Positions 1-17,495 of a stretch of DNA of 33,885 nucleotides are shown here, one piece after another. Source of the DNA: Chromera velia (Eukaryota; Sar; Chromeraceae). The position numbers and the translations under genes were made by a program. Position 1 is the first letter of the stretch, and each line of letters begins with the position of its first letter. Location of the stretch: the NCBI GenBank assembly GCA_018398765.1, contig JAHBMJ010001225.1:1-33885 (forward strand), in the 5' to 3' direction. The notes under the pieces are model-generated. The model was not told the DNA's origin, made no database searches, and saw nothing but the letters and a program-made list of their open reading frames with translations.

Positions 1-110
1 TGTGTGTGTGTATGTGTGTGTGTGTGTATGTATGTGTGTGTGTGTGTGTATGTGTGTGTGTATGTGTGTGTGTGTGTATGTGTGTGTGTGTGTATGTGTG
101 TATGTGTATG
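1..110. repeat. (GT)n microsatellite with interspersed TATG
   Basis: The first 110 bases are almost entirely GT dinucleotides interrupted by short TATG units. The array runs off the left edge of the window. Open frames through it are artefacts that translate to Val/Cys repeats. Confidence 0.95.
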
Positions 111-970
111 AGAAGGAGAGACAGAAAAAAGCTGTCAATACTTTGCGGCGGTCCTTTCTCTCCCCCTCTGGCGTCTTACACGCTTCCGTGTTGATGCATG
201 GACACACGGATTTTCTACATGTGCGTGTGTGAATGATCTGGGTGTTTCACAATCCTCGTGCAGTGACAATTTTAGAGGTGAGAGATATGCTATCACTCTG
301 TGCAGTTTCAAAAAAAAGAGACTATCCTTTGGTTTAAACGTGTTGCGACTTAATTCTGCATGCGTACAGAAAATTATGTTGGGAAACCCCTTTAACCTGA
401 TTGGCAAGAGCGTTCGCGGATCGGCCGAGCTCAAAGCTCTGAAAGCTGCTCTTCCTTCATACAAAATCATGCTCGATAAGGAAGTTTTAAGCGCTTGTGA
501 TTGCTGTGTTGTCATGTGAATTCGATCAAATCCTGAGGCTCTTGATTGGGAAAGTCTGATGTGTGTCAAATTATGAAAAAATGGCAGCTCGTTAAATTAA
601 ATTCCCAAGCTGTTTTTAAAGCTACGAGACATCATAATTCATTAGCTTTTGCAAGTTAATTTGCAGAGCGTTTATCTAAAAATATCTAAAAACAAATATA
701 TATACATTGCTTAAGCAGATACGTATATGTACATGTACGGAATATTAAACGATCGATTACGATCGATTCATTTATTTGTGTAATTAAATATTTTTAAATA
801 AAAACGGTTTTGAAAATTTAATTTAAAAAGTTTTGAAGAATCTTAAGAGTTTAATTATTATTGTTTAGAATAAGTTTTTTTCTGAATGAATGGATGGCTC
901 GTACGTCGTGCATGCTCGCCGGGGTGCCGGGAAGACTTTCCTGAAGATCCTTGCATTGATGGAGATGAGG
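111..970. other. Non-coding stretch, AT-rich from about 560
   Basis: No gene is supported here. Short open frames on both strands overlap each other, lack convincing ATG starts and have no recognisable motifs. From about 560 to 890 the DNA becomes strongly AT-rich with A and T runs, unlike the genic DNA further right. Confidence 0.6.
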
Positions 971-1088
971 AATGAATGAATGAATGAATGAATGAATGAA
1001 TGAATGAATGAATGAATGAATGAATGAATGAATGAATGAATGGATGGATGAATAAGTGAATGGATGAATGAATTAATGAATGAATGAG
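971..1088. repeat. (AATG)n tetranucleotide microsatellite
   Basis: About 18 uninterrupted AATG units run from 971 to about 1042, then decay into GGATG, AATAAG and AATTAATG variants up to about 1088. The ordered decay at the right end looks like an ageing slippage array. Confidence 0.95.
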
Positions 1089-1874
1089 TATAGCCGTTAG
1101 AGTTTAGCTCCTGTGAGCGGTTCTATAAGCTTTTATGACTTATTACAAGATTTTAAAAAAATAGCTGTTTATAACTTTTTGGAATAGTATTTCAAGATTT
1201 TACAACATTTTTTTTCTTTTTCAGAGTCAGAGTCTGTATTGCAGTGCCAGGCAGTGCTAGGTGACTCTTGGTGACTCTTCTATATGTGGCGCCGCCCTCT
1301 TGGGCTTGTCTGACACGTGCTCGGGACGTCCGCCGCGCGCGCGTAGGGTTTGGTCCCCGCGGTCGCGGTAGGCGCACGCCGCACCCATGCATGCACTGCA
1401 CGGCAGTCCGGCCCAGTTCCCGCGTGGACGCGAGCAAGAGCATGATCAACACCGCGTATCCAAACCCAAACCCATAAGCCTACACCGCCCAAGAGTCCAA
1501 GATGAAACATCTCTAACCATCTCACAGGCACCCAACCAAACATTAGAGAAACGACATGTGAAGACGCAACATTTCGGGATCACCAGTGGTCCATCAAGCC
1601 AACCTCGCAGCCCCTAGCTTGACTGTCTTTTCGTCATGACTGCCATCACTTGTGTCCCGTCTCCTGGCATCTTCTGATGAGGTTGGACCCATGCAGAATG
1701 CAATCTACTTAATTGACCGCCCGACTTAAGTGTTAGAATCTGTCGGGAAAGTTGACAAGCAGGGGGGCACCCACATCAGATTATCCGTTTTCAGTTCCTC
1801 CTGGAGTGCTGCCAACCACCTCGATATCCGTTTGTGCAAGAGACTCCAGAGACGGCTCTAGATTTTAAATCAGG
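1089..1874. other. Intergenic, upstream of the NC-domain gene
   Basis: No gene is supported. A GC-rich patch at about 1290-1470 contains CGCGCGCG and the telomere-like words TAGGGTTTGG and CCAAACCCAAACCC, but only one or two units of each. The remainder up to the ATG at 1875 should hold the promoter and 5' UTR of the next gene. No clear TATA box is visible. Confidence 0.5.
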
Positions 1875-2720
1875 ATGAGTAAGCGCTCTCACGTGAAGAT
1901 CACGTGCAGTGACGTCTTCACAGAATGGGGGCAGAATGTTCATGTCACCTTCTTTGCTGGCCGCAATTGTGTCGGTGAGCACCCCTTGAGAGTAACTGCA
2001 AACAAGCGCGGATCCCCTTTGTGTACGTGGACCTCCGACCGTCTCAGTGTCCCCGCCTGTCCTGAGCTAAGTTTCAAGTGTTACATTACTGGTCCGGGTG
2101 AGGGCCGGAAAACGTGGGAGGCCTTTCCGGGTGATCGAACGTGCACCACGGCATCTATCTCTGAGCTTGAGGTCGATGTCAAGTGGGGTGACAAGGAGGC
2201 GGTTTCTGTCAAGAACTTGGGTCCGAACGGACGTCCCCATCGTGGCTTGCAGAGATTTTTCACGTTTTTGGTGACGGTCGTTGAAAACGCCTTTTTCCCC
2301 CTGTGGGCTGTCAGCCAGCTTTCCACAGATTCGGTGTGGGGCACTCCGTGGCTCAAGGAGAAGTATCAGCGTGGAGATGGCGTCTTTGTTCTCAAAGAGG
2401 GTTGGTTTGGCCACACCTATTGTCACTGGGCAATCCTGGTCGGCGGTTGGGTATTCGAGATCAGGAGCGAAGGCAAACGCTACTGGGCTATCAAGAAAAC
2501 GAAATGGGAGTGGGATCATGAAAAGGACCGCCCTCGTGAGAACAAATACGCCCATGTGAAGTATTTGGGAGACTCGGTGAAATCTGTGGATGAAGTCGAG
2601 AACTTCGCCAACGAATTTGCGTACAGACCGTACAGGCTGCTCACAGACAACTGTCAGCACTTCGTCCAGTATCTGGCGGAATTTTGTGTGCCCTCGTGGA
2701 GATCTGCAGGGAGCAACTAG
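1875..2720 (+). CDS. LRAT/NlpC-P60-like (NC-motif) protein with CBM20-like N-terminus
   Basis: Single-exon gene of 281 residues starting at the first in-frame ATG. Residues 180-270 carry CHWAILVGGWVFEI (His184) and, about 75 residues later, DNCQHFVQYL (Cys260). This His then Asn-Cys order matches circularly permuted papain-like proteins of the LRAT/H-REV107 group, and PPPDE proteins share the same logic. Such proteins are thiol acyltransferases, phospholipases or peptidases; which applies here cannot be told. Residues about 7-100 resemble a beta-sandwich: the stretch LSFKCYI, then TWEAFPGDR, is like the end of a CBM20 starch-binding domain (FEYK…WExGxNR). That match is weak and is my inference. 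A hydrophobic stretch at 128-148 might sit at a membrane. There is no signal peptide. A CT/GT/GAGT microsatellite cluster follows. Confidence 0.75.
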   Translation: MSKRSHVKITCSDVFTEWGQNVHVTFFAGRNCVGEHPLRVTANKRGSPLCTWTSDRLSVPACPELSFKCYITGPGEGRKTWEAFPGDRTCTTASISELEVDVKWGDKEAVSVKNLGPNGRPHRGLQRFFTFLVTVVENAFFPLWAVSQLSTDSVWGTPWLKEKYQRGDGVFVLKEGWFGHTYCHWAILVGGWVFEIRSEGKRYWAIKKTKWEWDHEKDRPRENKYAHVKYLGDSVKSVDEVENFANEFAYRPYRLLTDNCQHFVQYLAEFCVPSWRSAGSN

Positions 2721-3145
2721 CTGAACGCAGGGTCTACCTAGACCGAGGTAGGCTGACGAGAGGGAAACAGAGCGCCTGTGTTTCGTATCCATGCCGTAAA
2801 CAGTTTTGTTCTTCGTCGCCTGACTTTTTGCTGCGGAGGCTCAACCTGGCTTTACCCGCGTCCTCTCTTCGGCCATGTGTGTCTGTGTGTCTACTCTCTC
2901 TTTCTCTCTCTTTCTGTCTGCGTGTCTGTGTGTGTTTGTCTTTCGCATTTCTTCTCCTTCTCTATTGAGTGAGTGAGTGAGTGAGTGAGTGAGTGAGTGA
3001 CAGTGTGGGTGTGAGTGTGAGTGTGTGTATATGTATATGTATGTGTTCTTCCTATCTTTCCTTTTTTCTTTCTCCCTTCCTTCCGCCCTTTCTCTCTCTC
3101 TCTCTCTCCCCCCCCTCTCTCTCTAATAAATTAGTAGTATGTGCG

Positions 3146-3183
<38 letters not shown>

Positions 3184-3942
3184 GCAGAGTTGTGTTGCGC
3201 CAGACTCCTGGAGCGTGATCTTCTGTCTTCTCCCAAGGTCCTGTCGTCTCAACATCAGTCTTCACACTTCAGATCCTCGTCTCCGGGTCTGCACAGGCAT
3301 GTGGGCCGCTGCTGGGAGAAAATCTCCGGAAGAGTCTGGGTCTCCCTCTCCTTCTGGTGTACTCTTTCCGTCCCCAGAAAGAACGAGGACGCTTACCGAA
3401 GCGGCGACGCAAGGGAGGTCTTCATGCAGATCTTTCTAAGGCTTTCACATACTCCCTTCAACTCTGATATCTGCTGGACTCCGTCAAGAGTCACATGAAA
3501 ATGTCGTCTATAGGATTTCGTCAAAAGTGAATGACTGCCATGTATGTACTGCAGTGACTGAATGACATCATTCGTTTTCTTTTTAAAATTTGGGGAGGGA
3601 GCTATATACACCCTAGGCCGTGCACTAGATAAATAAAAAAAGAAAAAACTCAGAAAAAAATTTTTTAAATCTATTTTATAATTTATTTATCACCCCTTTA
3701 ACTAGACAAACAACTGTTGTTTAAGTGTTGTAGTAAGTGTTGTATCAGTGTTGCAGGGATTGTTGCATGAAAAACAAGTGTTATTTAGTGGAAAAATAAA
3801 TAAAAAAATAAAAAAGTAGCAAAACTTTTTTTTTTTTCTATAGTTTTCTTTCTTTCTTAAATTTTTTTGCTAGTGCAGGGCTTAGTATACACCTAACCAG
3901 TTGGATGAGTGCCTTGGGAGGCATCAGTAGTTTGAATTAACG
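2721..3942. other. Intergenic with microsatellites; AT-rich after 3600
   Basis: No gene is supported. A (GT)n tract ending in TTGCAG at 3181-3186 followed by about 300 bases of open frame looks superficially like an intron end and exon, but the translation has no recognisable motifs and no partner exon was found. It could be a 3' UTR exon of the preceding gene. From about 3600 the DNA is AT-rich with A and T runs. Confidence 0.5.
2966..3181. repeat. Microsatellite cluster: (GAGT)n, (CT)n, (GT)n
   Basis: Three arrays lie close together: GAGT units at 2966-3000, CT units mixed with C runs at about 3091-3124, and GT units at 3139-3181. Pyrimidine and GT units all lie on the plus strand. Confidence 0.9.
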
Positions 3943-4147
3943 TTATCTCCTAGGCCTCGATTCTATATATATATATATATATATATAAACGGATCTGTCA
4001 ACCGAAGTCGATCATGAAACAAATTTATGATGGGTAGTATGGTAGGTAGTAGACACAGATGAGGTAACATATTTTTTTATATATTATATTCTAGTTCAGA
4101 AAAAATATATAGAAATATATATATCTAGAATCCAGGCCTAGGTTATC
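3943..4147. mobile_element. MITE-like element with terminal inverted repeats
   Basis: The left end reads CCTAGGCCTCGATTCTA from 3949 and passes into a TA run. The reverse complement of the right end (up to 4142) reads CCTAGGCCTGGATTCTAGA and then TATATA. Sixteen of the first 17 positions match. TTATC stands immediately outside both ends (3943-3947 and 4143-4147), like a 5-bp target-site duplication with one extra T on the left. The interior of about 195 bp is AT-rich and non-coding. No transposase is present, so it would be non-autonomous. A simple TA-rich palindrome is the alternative. Confidence 0.5.
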
Positions 4148-5223
4148 CCGCATACTAGTAGCTTGACCACGCATGTTTATGTAAGTGCGCACTATCTGAA
4201 AGCTTTCGGGCCGCGGAATGAACTGCTTTCCAAGGAATTTTCCAAGATAAAATGTATATGGTCAAGCTCCAGATCAACTGCTTCGTACGAACTGCTTGGG
4301 GAGCATTTTCCTCCAATGGTGACATATTATGGCAACACGGACCATGACGGAGAGAGAGAGAACCGAATCTCCCCCCCCCCTCCCCCCCAAAATGAAAACA
4401 TGCGTTATGCGAGTGCATGCAATCTTAAGGCCTTTTGATTGATCTTAGCAGAGCTGAGCTGCCTTCCAAGGCAATAACTTAATATCATAAATTTTTAAGT
4501 TTTTTTTGTGTGTGCATAAAATCATAGGTTGATTGATTGGTTCCGTACTAGGCTAAAGAGCCATATATAAGTCTAATCCAGAAGTTAATTTAGTGTCAGA
4601 AATATATTCAGAACTTATATAGACTTAGAGTCTTCATTTCTTTTCACTCTAGTTTTCAGTCGCCGTCCATGTCTCTTGGTGCCTCTGCCGCAGCATGTAG
4701 TACTGGCAGCATAATAATTATACAATGCCTCCAGCACTGGCCCAGTAGTCGTAAAGAAACATGCACCTATATATTCGTATACTCCGTCTGTGGCTGCTCT
4801 CTCAGCTTTCTCTCTATCCTCATATATAATAAACTGAAGCCTAGACTGAAGCCTTGATCATTGTCCAAGTTATCTCAATGAAAATTCGATTCCGAATTCT
4901 AGACCATAATCTAGGACCATAATTTTCTGGTTTTCATATTTAAACTCTGTAAATCTACTAGTAGGTTGAATGTTGGTCTGTGCTACGATTTGATATACTG
5001 CTTTTTAAGTTTGCAGCATCGTCATTGCTCTCTATTGCTCTCTCTCTCTTCATATAACAAAAAATATAAAATATCTTCTACTTTCAATTTATAAACTGAG
5101 GTGCAGAGTCCTCAGGCTGCCAATACTTCCTCAATTTCTTGATCTAGCAATTTCTCCATCTCGTGTTTCAGAAACGTATAAAAAACCGTTTCATTCTTGT
5201 GACTTTCTTGCTAGCTTTCTTGG

Positions 5224-5261
<38 letters not shown>

Positions 5262-6297
5262 CACAGTTTAATCACTAATTTAACACTGAAAAAAACATTT
5301 AACTAGACATTTAAGATAGCCCTTCTCACTAGCCTTCTCAGCATTGAATCTGCAATTTTACTAGCAATTTTTAAAAAAATCTGTTATATAAATCTCTTTC
5401 AAGCCCCGTTCTCCCCCTGGGGCCCTGTCCCCCCCCCCTCTCCCAAGCCCTCTCTTCACAATCGCTAGCACAATCGTCCCATCGGTTGCTGTCCGACCAC
5501 CCAGAACTTATCCCCTTCAAGAAGTTGTTATACAACTAGCATAACCTCGTCCGACCCCCCCTCCCCCTCGTCATGCCGTATCGTGCCGTCGGTTAATTAG
5601 GTCGGTCAACGAGCCCCCCGCATTCTTATACGCGGCGCGGCAAGTTGTCGGCCCGGTCGTCCAAACATACAGCCCCATGCATGGGGGCGACCTCTGTAAG
5701 ACAAAACGGCGACAGTGCTCTAGGGCACCACTAATTAAAATCACTTATCACTTACATTTTAATAACTTGAATATAGATACTACAGAATAGACAATTCATA
5801 TCTTGAATCATCAAATGTTGGACACAAACTATCACACAGTCTTAAATATAATACTTTTGGCGATGCCATTTTCTATAGGCTGTTGTGACTAGCTGTTGAG
5901 CCTATTGTGAAGACAGAAAGTAATACAGTGAGAGTCAAGACCGCCTAGAAGACTAGCTAGGAGACCGCTTGACTAGCCGCTTGACAAAGTGTTTGAAAAG
6001 CCGCCGAATGCAGGTGAATCTGAGGTGATTTCCATCCGTGCGGCAAACAGCTAGAAAGAAGAAGGCACTGTTGTTATCACTAGTGTCTTCACCCTCCTAG
6101 TCACCCTCAAAAGCACACACATTGCACACCACCCCTCCGAACTTGGACACCTCCGACGGTCCTCTGTTCGTCTTCTTCTTTAATATTAACTCATGTCGGT
6201 CGCTTGCTACTGCCTGATCAATTTCTCAGTATTTCTCTGCAGCTTCACATGGAGTGAAAGTAATCTAACTGTTCAATCCAAACATCAGATTCTCTAC
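4148..6297. other. Gene-free, mostly AT-rich block
   Basis: Short frames exist but none shows motifs, codon regularity or splice partners. A (TA)n tract lies at 5227-5257. Between about 5400 and 5740 a C-rich patch (runs of C, CCGTCGG words) interrupts the AT-rich DNA. The segment nearest 6298 should contain the 3' UTR of the minus-strand NTH1 gene. Confidence 0.55.
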
Positions 6298-8314
6298 CTA
6301 ATGTACAGAGCTCCCAGCCTCCCCGTCTGCAGCAGCAGTCGCAGCCGCTGCAGTAGTGGTGACTGTCTCTGCAGACAGAGACAGAAGGGAGTCGGCGCTT
6401 GCCCGAGAGACCTTGCGGACTCTGGAGGTCTCCCAATTGGGTTTCTTCAGGGGGGTGCTGGAGGTCTTGTCCTTCTTCCTTGGGAGACCTTTTGTCCCTC
6501 CTTCCGGACCCCCGCCTCTCTTCCTGTCCGATGGCTGTGAACTCTCAACGATATCCTCCATGTCCCCCTCCTCTTCCTCTCCCTCCTGCCCTGGAGGGGG
6601 ACGCCATCGCCTTCCCTCGGGACAGAATGGACGGCACAAGCACACACCGCACTGCATGCATGCATCCATCCATCCATGCTTCCAGACATGTATGTGCGGA
6701 AAGAGAGGCGCTTCAAAGTACACGCTTCGAGAGACAGACGGACACACACATACACACACATGCACACATGCACCAATACACCCTTTTTCTCCAACGCTCT
6801 TTCTTTCCAAGTCTTTGATTCTCCTTTGATGATGGACCTGCACCCTGCACCCGCTTCTCCTCTGCTTCTCCCTTGCAGCTTCTCGACCCCACTCTTCCCT
6901 TTCGCTCTTCCACCCCCTTTCCTCTGCCTCACCTGCGGCTTCACAGGCGTGCAGATCTGCTGTCCGAACCCGACCAGCAGAATGTTCACGTCGCGCCACT
7001 TGTCCCTGCAAGAAGAGACGGAATGGACGATGAAAGAGGAAAAGAAAAGAATAGATCTTTCAAGATCATGAAGGAAGTCGACAAGCGAAGGCAAGAAACA
7101 AGGGACAATAGAAAGAAACGGGAAATTTCGCAAGACAATCCTCTTCAAAGAGCGCCCGAAAGAAAGCCGCAAAGTGATTCAGAGAGGTCCGACAGAAAGA
7201 AAGAGAAAGACTAAGAATAAGAAGACATCAAATGAAGAACGTATAGGGACGCAGACACGGAATTGTCCTCGTTTGAGTGCAAACAAAACGAATTCGATCA
7301 GGCATTAATTTGTCCGTCCTATCAATAATAAAATTGATCTCTCTCAAGATTTTTTCCCTCGCTCCTTATCCACCCCTCTGTCGAGTGCATCTCTGGTCTC
7401 TAACAGAAAGGAAAGAAGCACGAAACACAAATTAAGGGAGAAGGGAAACGAAGGCCGAAGAAAAAGTGCCAGACTGACTGCAAGGACTGACCGACCGAGG
7501 AAGCCATTCCTTCAGTTTCTTCTCTGTCTCCTCGGGCGTCTTTGTCTTTACCCACCGAAGCCTGAGAACAAGGAGATATCCATCCATAGAGAGATGTGAT
7601 CGCATCTACATTTACTTCCCTTCTCTTTTCTCCTCGAACTCTCCACCGCCTTCTCGGATCTGGATTTTTTCCTTTGACCGTCGGCAATCAAAACACAAAT
7701 ACCATTCTTACATTGAAAGGCTGTACGCTCGAGGGGTGCATAACGGGGTCAATGACTATGGTCACTCAGGCAAGGCACAAAGGTGCCTCGCTTGCTTGCA
7801 GGCGTTACGCATATCTTTGAGGAAGACAGACAGAAGAGGCCATGACCCGAGAGAGACCCTGCAGGGATGCTCTTTTCTCTTTTGTTAGCTGGTTCTTTGC
7901 CGAACATGCAAAGGAGAAGAGACCTTCTCTTTGACTTCACACACCCCGTTCCGGGCATCCTTCTGAAAGACGAGAAACCGCAGCTGTACAGGCGAGAGCC
8001 ACTTCGTGTTGGCGCCCATTTTTGAAAAGGAACGGGACAGTTGCAACGTCGGTTGGACAGATGAACCAATGAACGAATGAAAGAATCAACGAACAAAACA
8101 AAAGAAGGAATAACTGAAGAATAATCCATTGAGATGGTGCAGGCAGGCACACACAGACCCCTCACACAGAGCCTTTCCCCCCCTTCAGTGTACCTGTTGG
8201 CGATTCTGTGCACGTGAATGTCCACAGCGATACCCTCCACCACTCCCCAGCAGGCAGACAAAATGATGTGCGTCATCTTTGGACCAATCCCTGAACGAAC
8301 ACACACAGACACAG

Positions 8315-8359
<45 letters not shown>

Positions 8360-9773
8360 CAGAGGGAGAGAGAGGAAAAGCAGGAGACACAAATGGATTG
8401 ATGCTGCTTTGAATGCCAGGGATCAATGAAAATCCTGTTAACGTGGAACGGCATTCTCTCGGCATCTCCCTTTTTTCTGTTTTGGCACTGTGTGCTTGAC
8501 TGAATCCTTCCAGTACGGCGATCTCGTCACAGGATTGGCAGAATATATTCTCGTTCGAAAAAACACTTCAGATGGGTAGGCAACAAAATTTTCACACGCA
8601 TCATTTTGCTTTCTTTAGTTGCCCTTGTCTGCCCCGCTCACCTGGCAGAGCAACCATCTCGTCGAATGTTTTGGGCACATCCCCTCCGTGTTGGTCTTGG
8701 AGGATCTTTGCGGTGGTCTTGATGAATTTGGTCTTGTTGTTGTGGAACCCCACGCCATACAACAGCGTCCTCAGTTCGTCCTCAGGCATCGAGAGGATCG
8801 TCTGGAGAGAGAGGCCTCTCGCACGGAGCCGGCCCATGCAGGCAGCCACGACCTCGTCTTTGGTCTGGGAAGAGAGCATGGCAGCAACCAGAGTCTGGAA
8901 CCTCCAAGTCAAAGGGTCCGCTTGGGGGTCTGCCACTGCCTCTGTTCCCATTAGGTCAACAGGGGCGTCTCTGCAAATTAAGCATTGAATTGAAGTGGGT
9001 TGAAGCTGCTGTACATACTGAAATGAGATCAGAAAAGGCACCCAGGTTTTTTTCTCTCAGGTTTTTTGTCTTCCAAAACAGAAACTTAGAAGGACAGGAA
9101 GAGACAGAGGATCTCTCTCTCCGAAGTATTTAAAAAAATACAAAGAAATGAAGCTGAATCAGTTACGGTAGATACTGAGCCCCCCTGCTGACCTGTGGGT
9201 TCGCATTTCCGTCACAGCATCCCACACGTCTTGAAAGTCGTCGGGAAGGGATGGGGTCGAAGAAGGAGAAGAAGGCCCAGCGGAGGAAGAGGAGGCTGCT
9301 GCGGCTTCTGCCCCTCTTTTTCTTTTTCTCTGTTTCGTTCCCACATCGGCCGTCTCCTTCATTTCGTTTTTCCGGTTACCTCGATTTTTTGCTCCACTGC
9401 TCTTTTTGGATTGTCTCGCAGGAGGCTGTTGAACTGCCGTCTCCTTCTCTTTCTTTCCGTCGGGCTTTTCCTTTTCCTTTTTCTTCGGTTCTGTCTCAAC
9501 CGCTACATTGACCCGAGCACTCAAACCTCCTCCTCTCTTTCCTTTCCTGCCCTTCACTCTTTCATTCTGTTCGCCTGTTCCCTTTTCTTGGAGGGGTGGG
9601 AGAGGCTGGGACGACTCGGCAGAAAAAGACGAGGCCTGCAGTGAAATGGCGAACTGGTCCTTGCTCCCGTTGGCCAGGCACCGTGTTGTAGACCTCAGGG
9701 TATACTGGAAACCCCAAGCAGAGCTCATCGTTGACAAAAGTGGCAGGGTTCTGTATAGAAATGCAAGGCGCAT
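6298..9773 (-). CDS. NTH1: Endonuclease III homologue (DNA glycosylase/AP lyase), six exons
   Basis: Base-excision repair enzyme for oxidised pyrimidines. Exons (minus strand): 9773-9193, 8970-8642, 8290-8194, 7561-7496, 7005-6933, 6651-6298; phases close exactly to 499 residues. Seen: DAPVDLMG and [15 protein letters not shown] opening the fold; the helix-hairpin-helix LPGIGPKM with the catalytic Lys308; VDIHVHR with the catalytic Asp327; [19 protein letters not shown]; and a complete C-X6-C-X2-C-X5-C [4Fe-4S] site at Cys376, 383, 386 and 392, split between exons 5 and 6. The first 190 residues are an extension: a basic, Arg/Ser/Leu-rich start ([14 protein letters not shown]) suggesting organelle import, then Lys/Glu-rich low complexity. 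The C-terminus adds about 105 Lys/Ser/Ala-rich residues. The start is the first ATG of the open frame; a second ATG lies 15 codons in. Confidence 0.93.
8300..8357. repeat. (CA)n microsatellite in NTH1 intron 2
   Basis: A CA array on the plus strand, so (GT)n in the sense of the NTH1 gene. It ends ten bases before the acceptor of NTH1 exon 3 (exon begins at 8290), placing the repeat where the polypyrimidine tract should be. Confidence 0.95.
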
Positions 9774-10327
9774 ACGAAGGCAGAGGGAACCACAAAAGAG
9801 GACACACGCAGGACGAATCAGTCTCCGACAAATAGACTTATTCGAGAGTCACCCTCGCCCTGCCAGCGATACAAACACGCTTGGCAGCGGCAGATCACTT
9901 CTGCAACTTCTTCTCAGCAGTGAAAACCTTCTGGTTGAACTCTCTTCATGTGCTCCATCGCAGCGAAAAACTCCGAGATCACCGGCACAAATTAAGAAAA
10001 GATGCGAATTAAAAACTGGAGACGGCCGGCTATAGACGCGGCTATTAGCCCCGCATAGAGACGGCAATGAGACGGCAGGGAGACGAGCTTCACGTGATCG
10101 GCCTTCTTTAATTCTTTTGGCTCCGTGAGAGCACTCAAGTTACTTCATTTTCCTTAGCAAGACTGCACGCACGCGGAGCAATAGACCATAATCCAATAGA
10201 CGGCACGTGGTGCTGTTTCCCTTTTGCCAAGACAAGAAGTTTTCAATCCTGTCGGCGCTAGACGCCTCTCCTTGCAACACGCCAAGAATACCACGGTCCT
10301 GGAGCAGCAGCATCACTCATCCAACCA
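9774..10327. promoter_or_regulatory. Divergent promoter region between NTH1 and the kinase/aminotransferase fusion
   Basis: About 550 bases separate two divergent start codons. The region holds two CACGTG hexamers (10091-10096 and 10204-10209) and a cluster of GAGACGG-type words at about 10019, 10058, 10069 and 10080; the last three are 11 bases apart, about one helical turn. No TATA box is obvious. Assignment as promoter rests on position; the motifs are only suggestive. Confidence 0.45.

Positions 10328-17495
<7,168 letters not shown>

Noticed and set aside
229-519. 96-codon open frame, plus strand
   Set aside because: It begins at GTG, overlaps a longer antisense frame and has no motif or splice partner.
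971-1088. CRISPR-like periodicity in repeats
   Set aside because: Simple tetranucleotide slippage with no spacers, in a eukaryotic context.
1340-1475. Telomere-like words TAGGGTTTGG and CCAAACCCAAACCC
   Set aside because: Only one or two units in opposite orientations; not a telomeric array.
3187-3498. Possible exon after a (GT)n-TTGCAG acceptor
   Set aside because: The translation has no recognisable motif and no upstream donor in frame with a coding exon was found; it may be a 3' UTR exon at most.
3880-3945. tRNA-like segment (A-box-like CCAGTTGG, B-box-like GTTTGAATT)
   Set aside because: The central stem TGCCT/AGGCA leaves a 4-base loop instead of 7, no acceptor stem can be drawn, and both box matches are imperfect.
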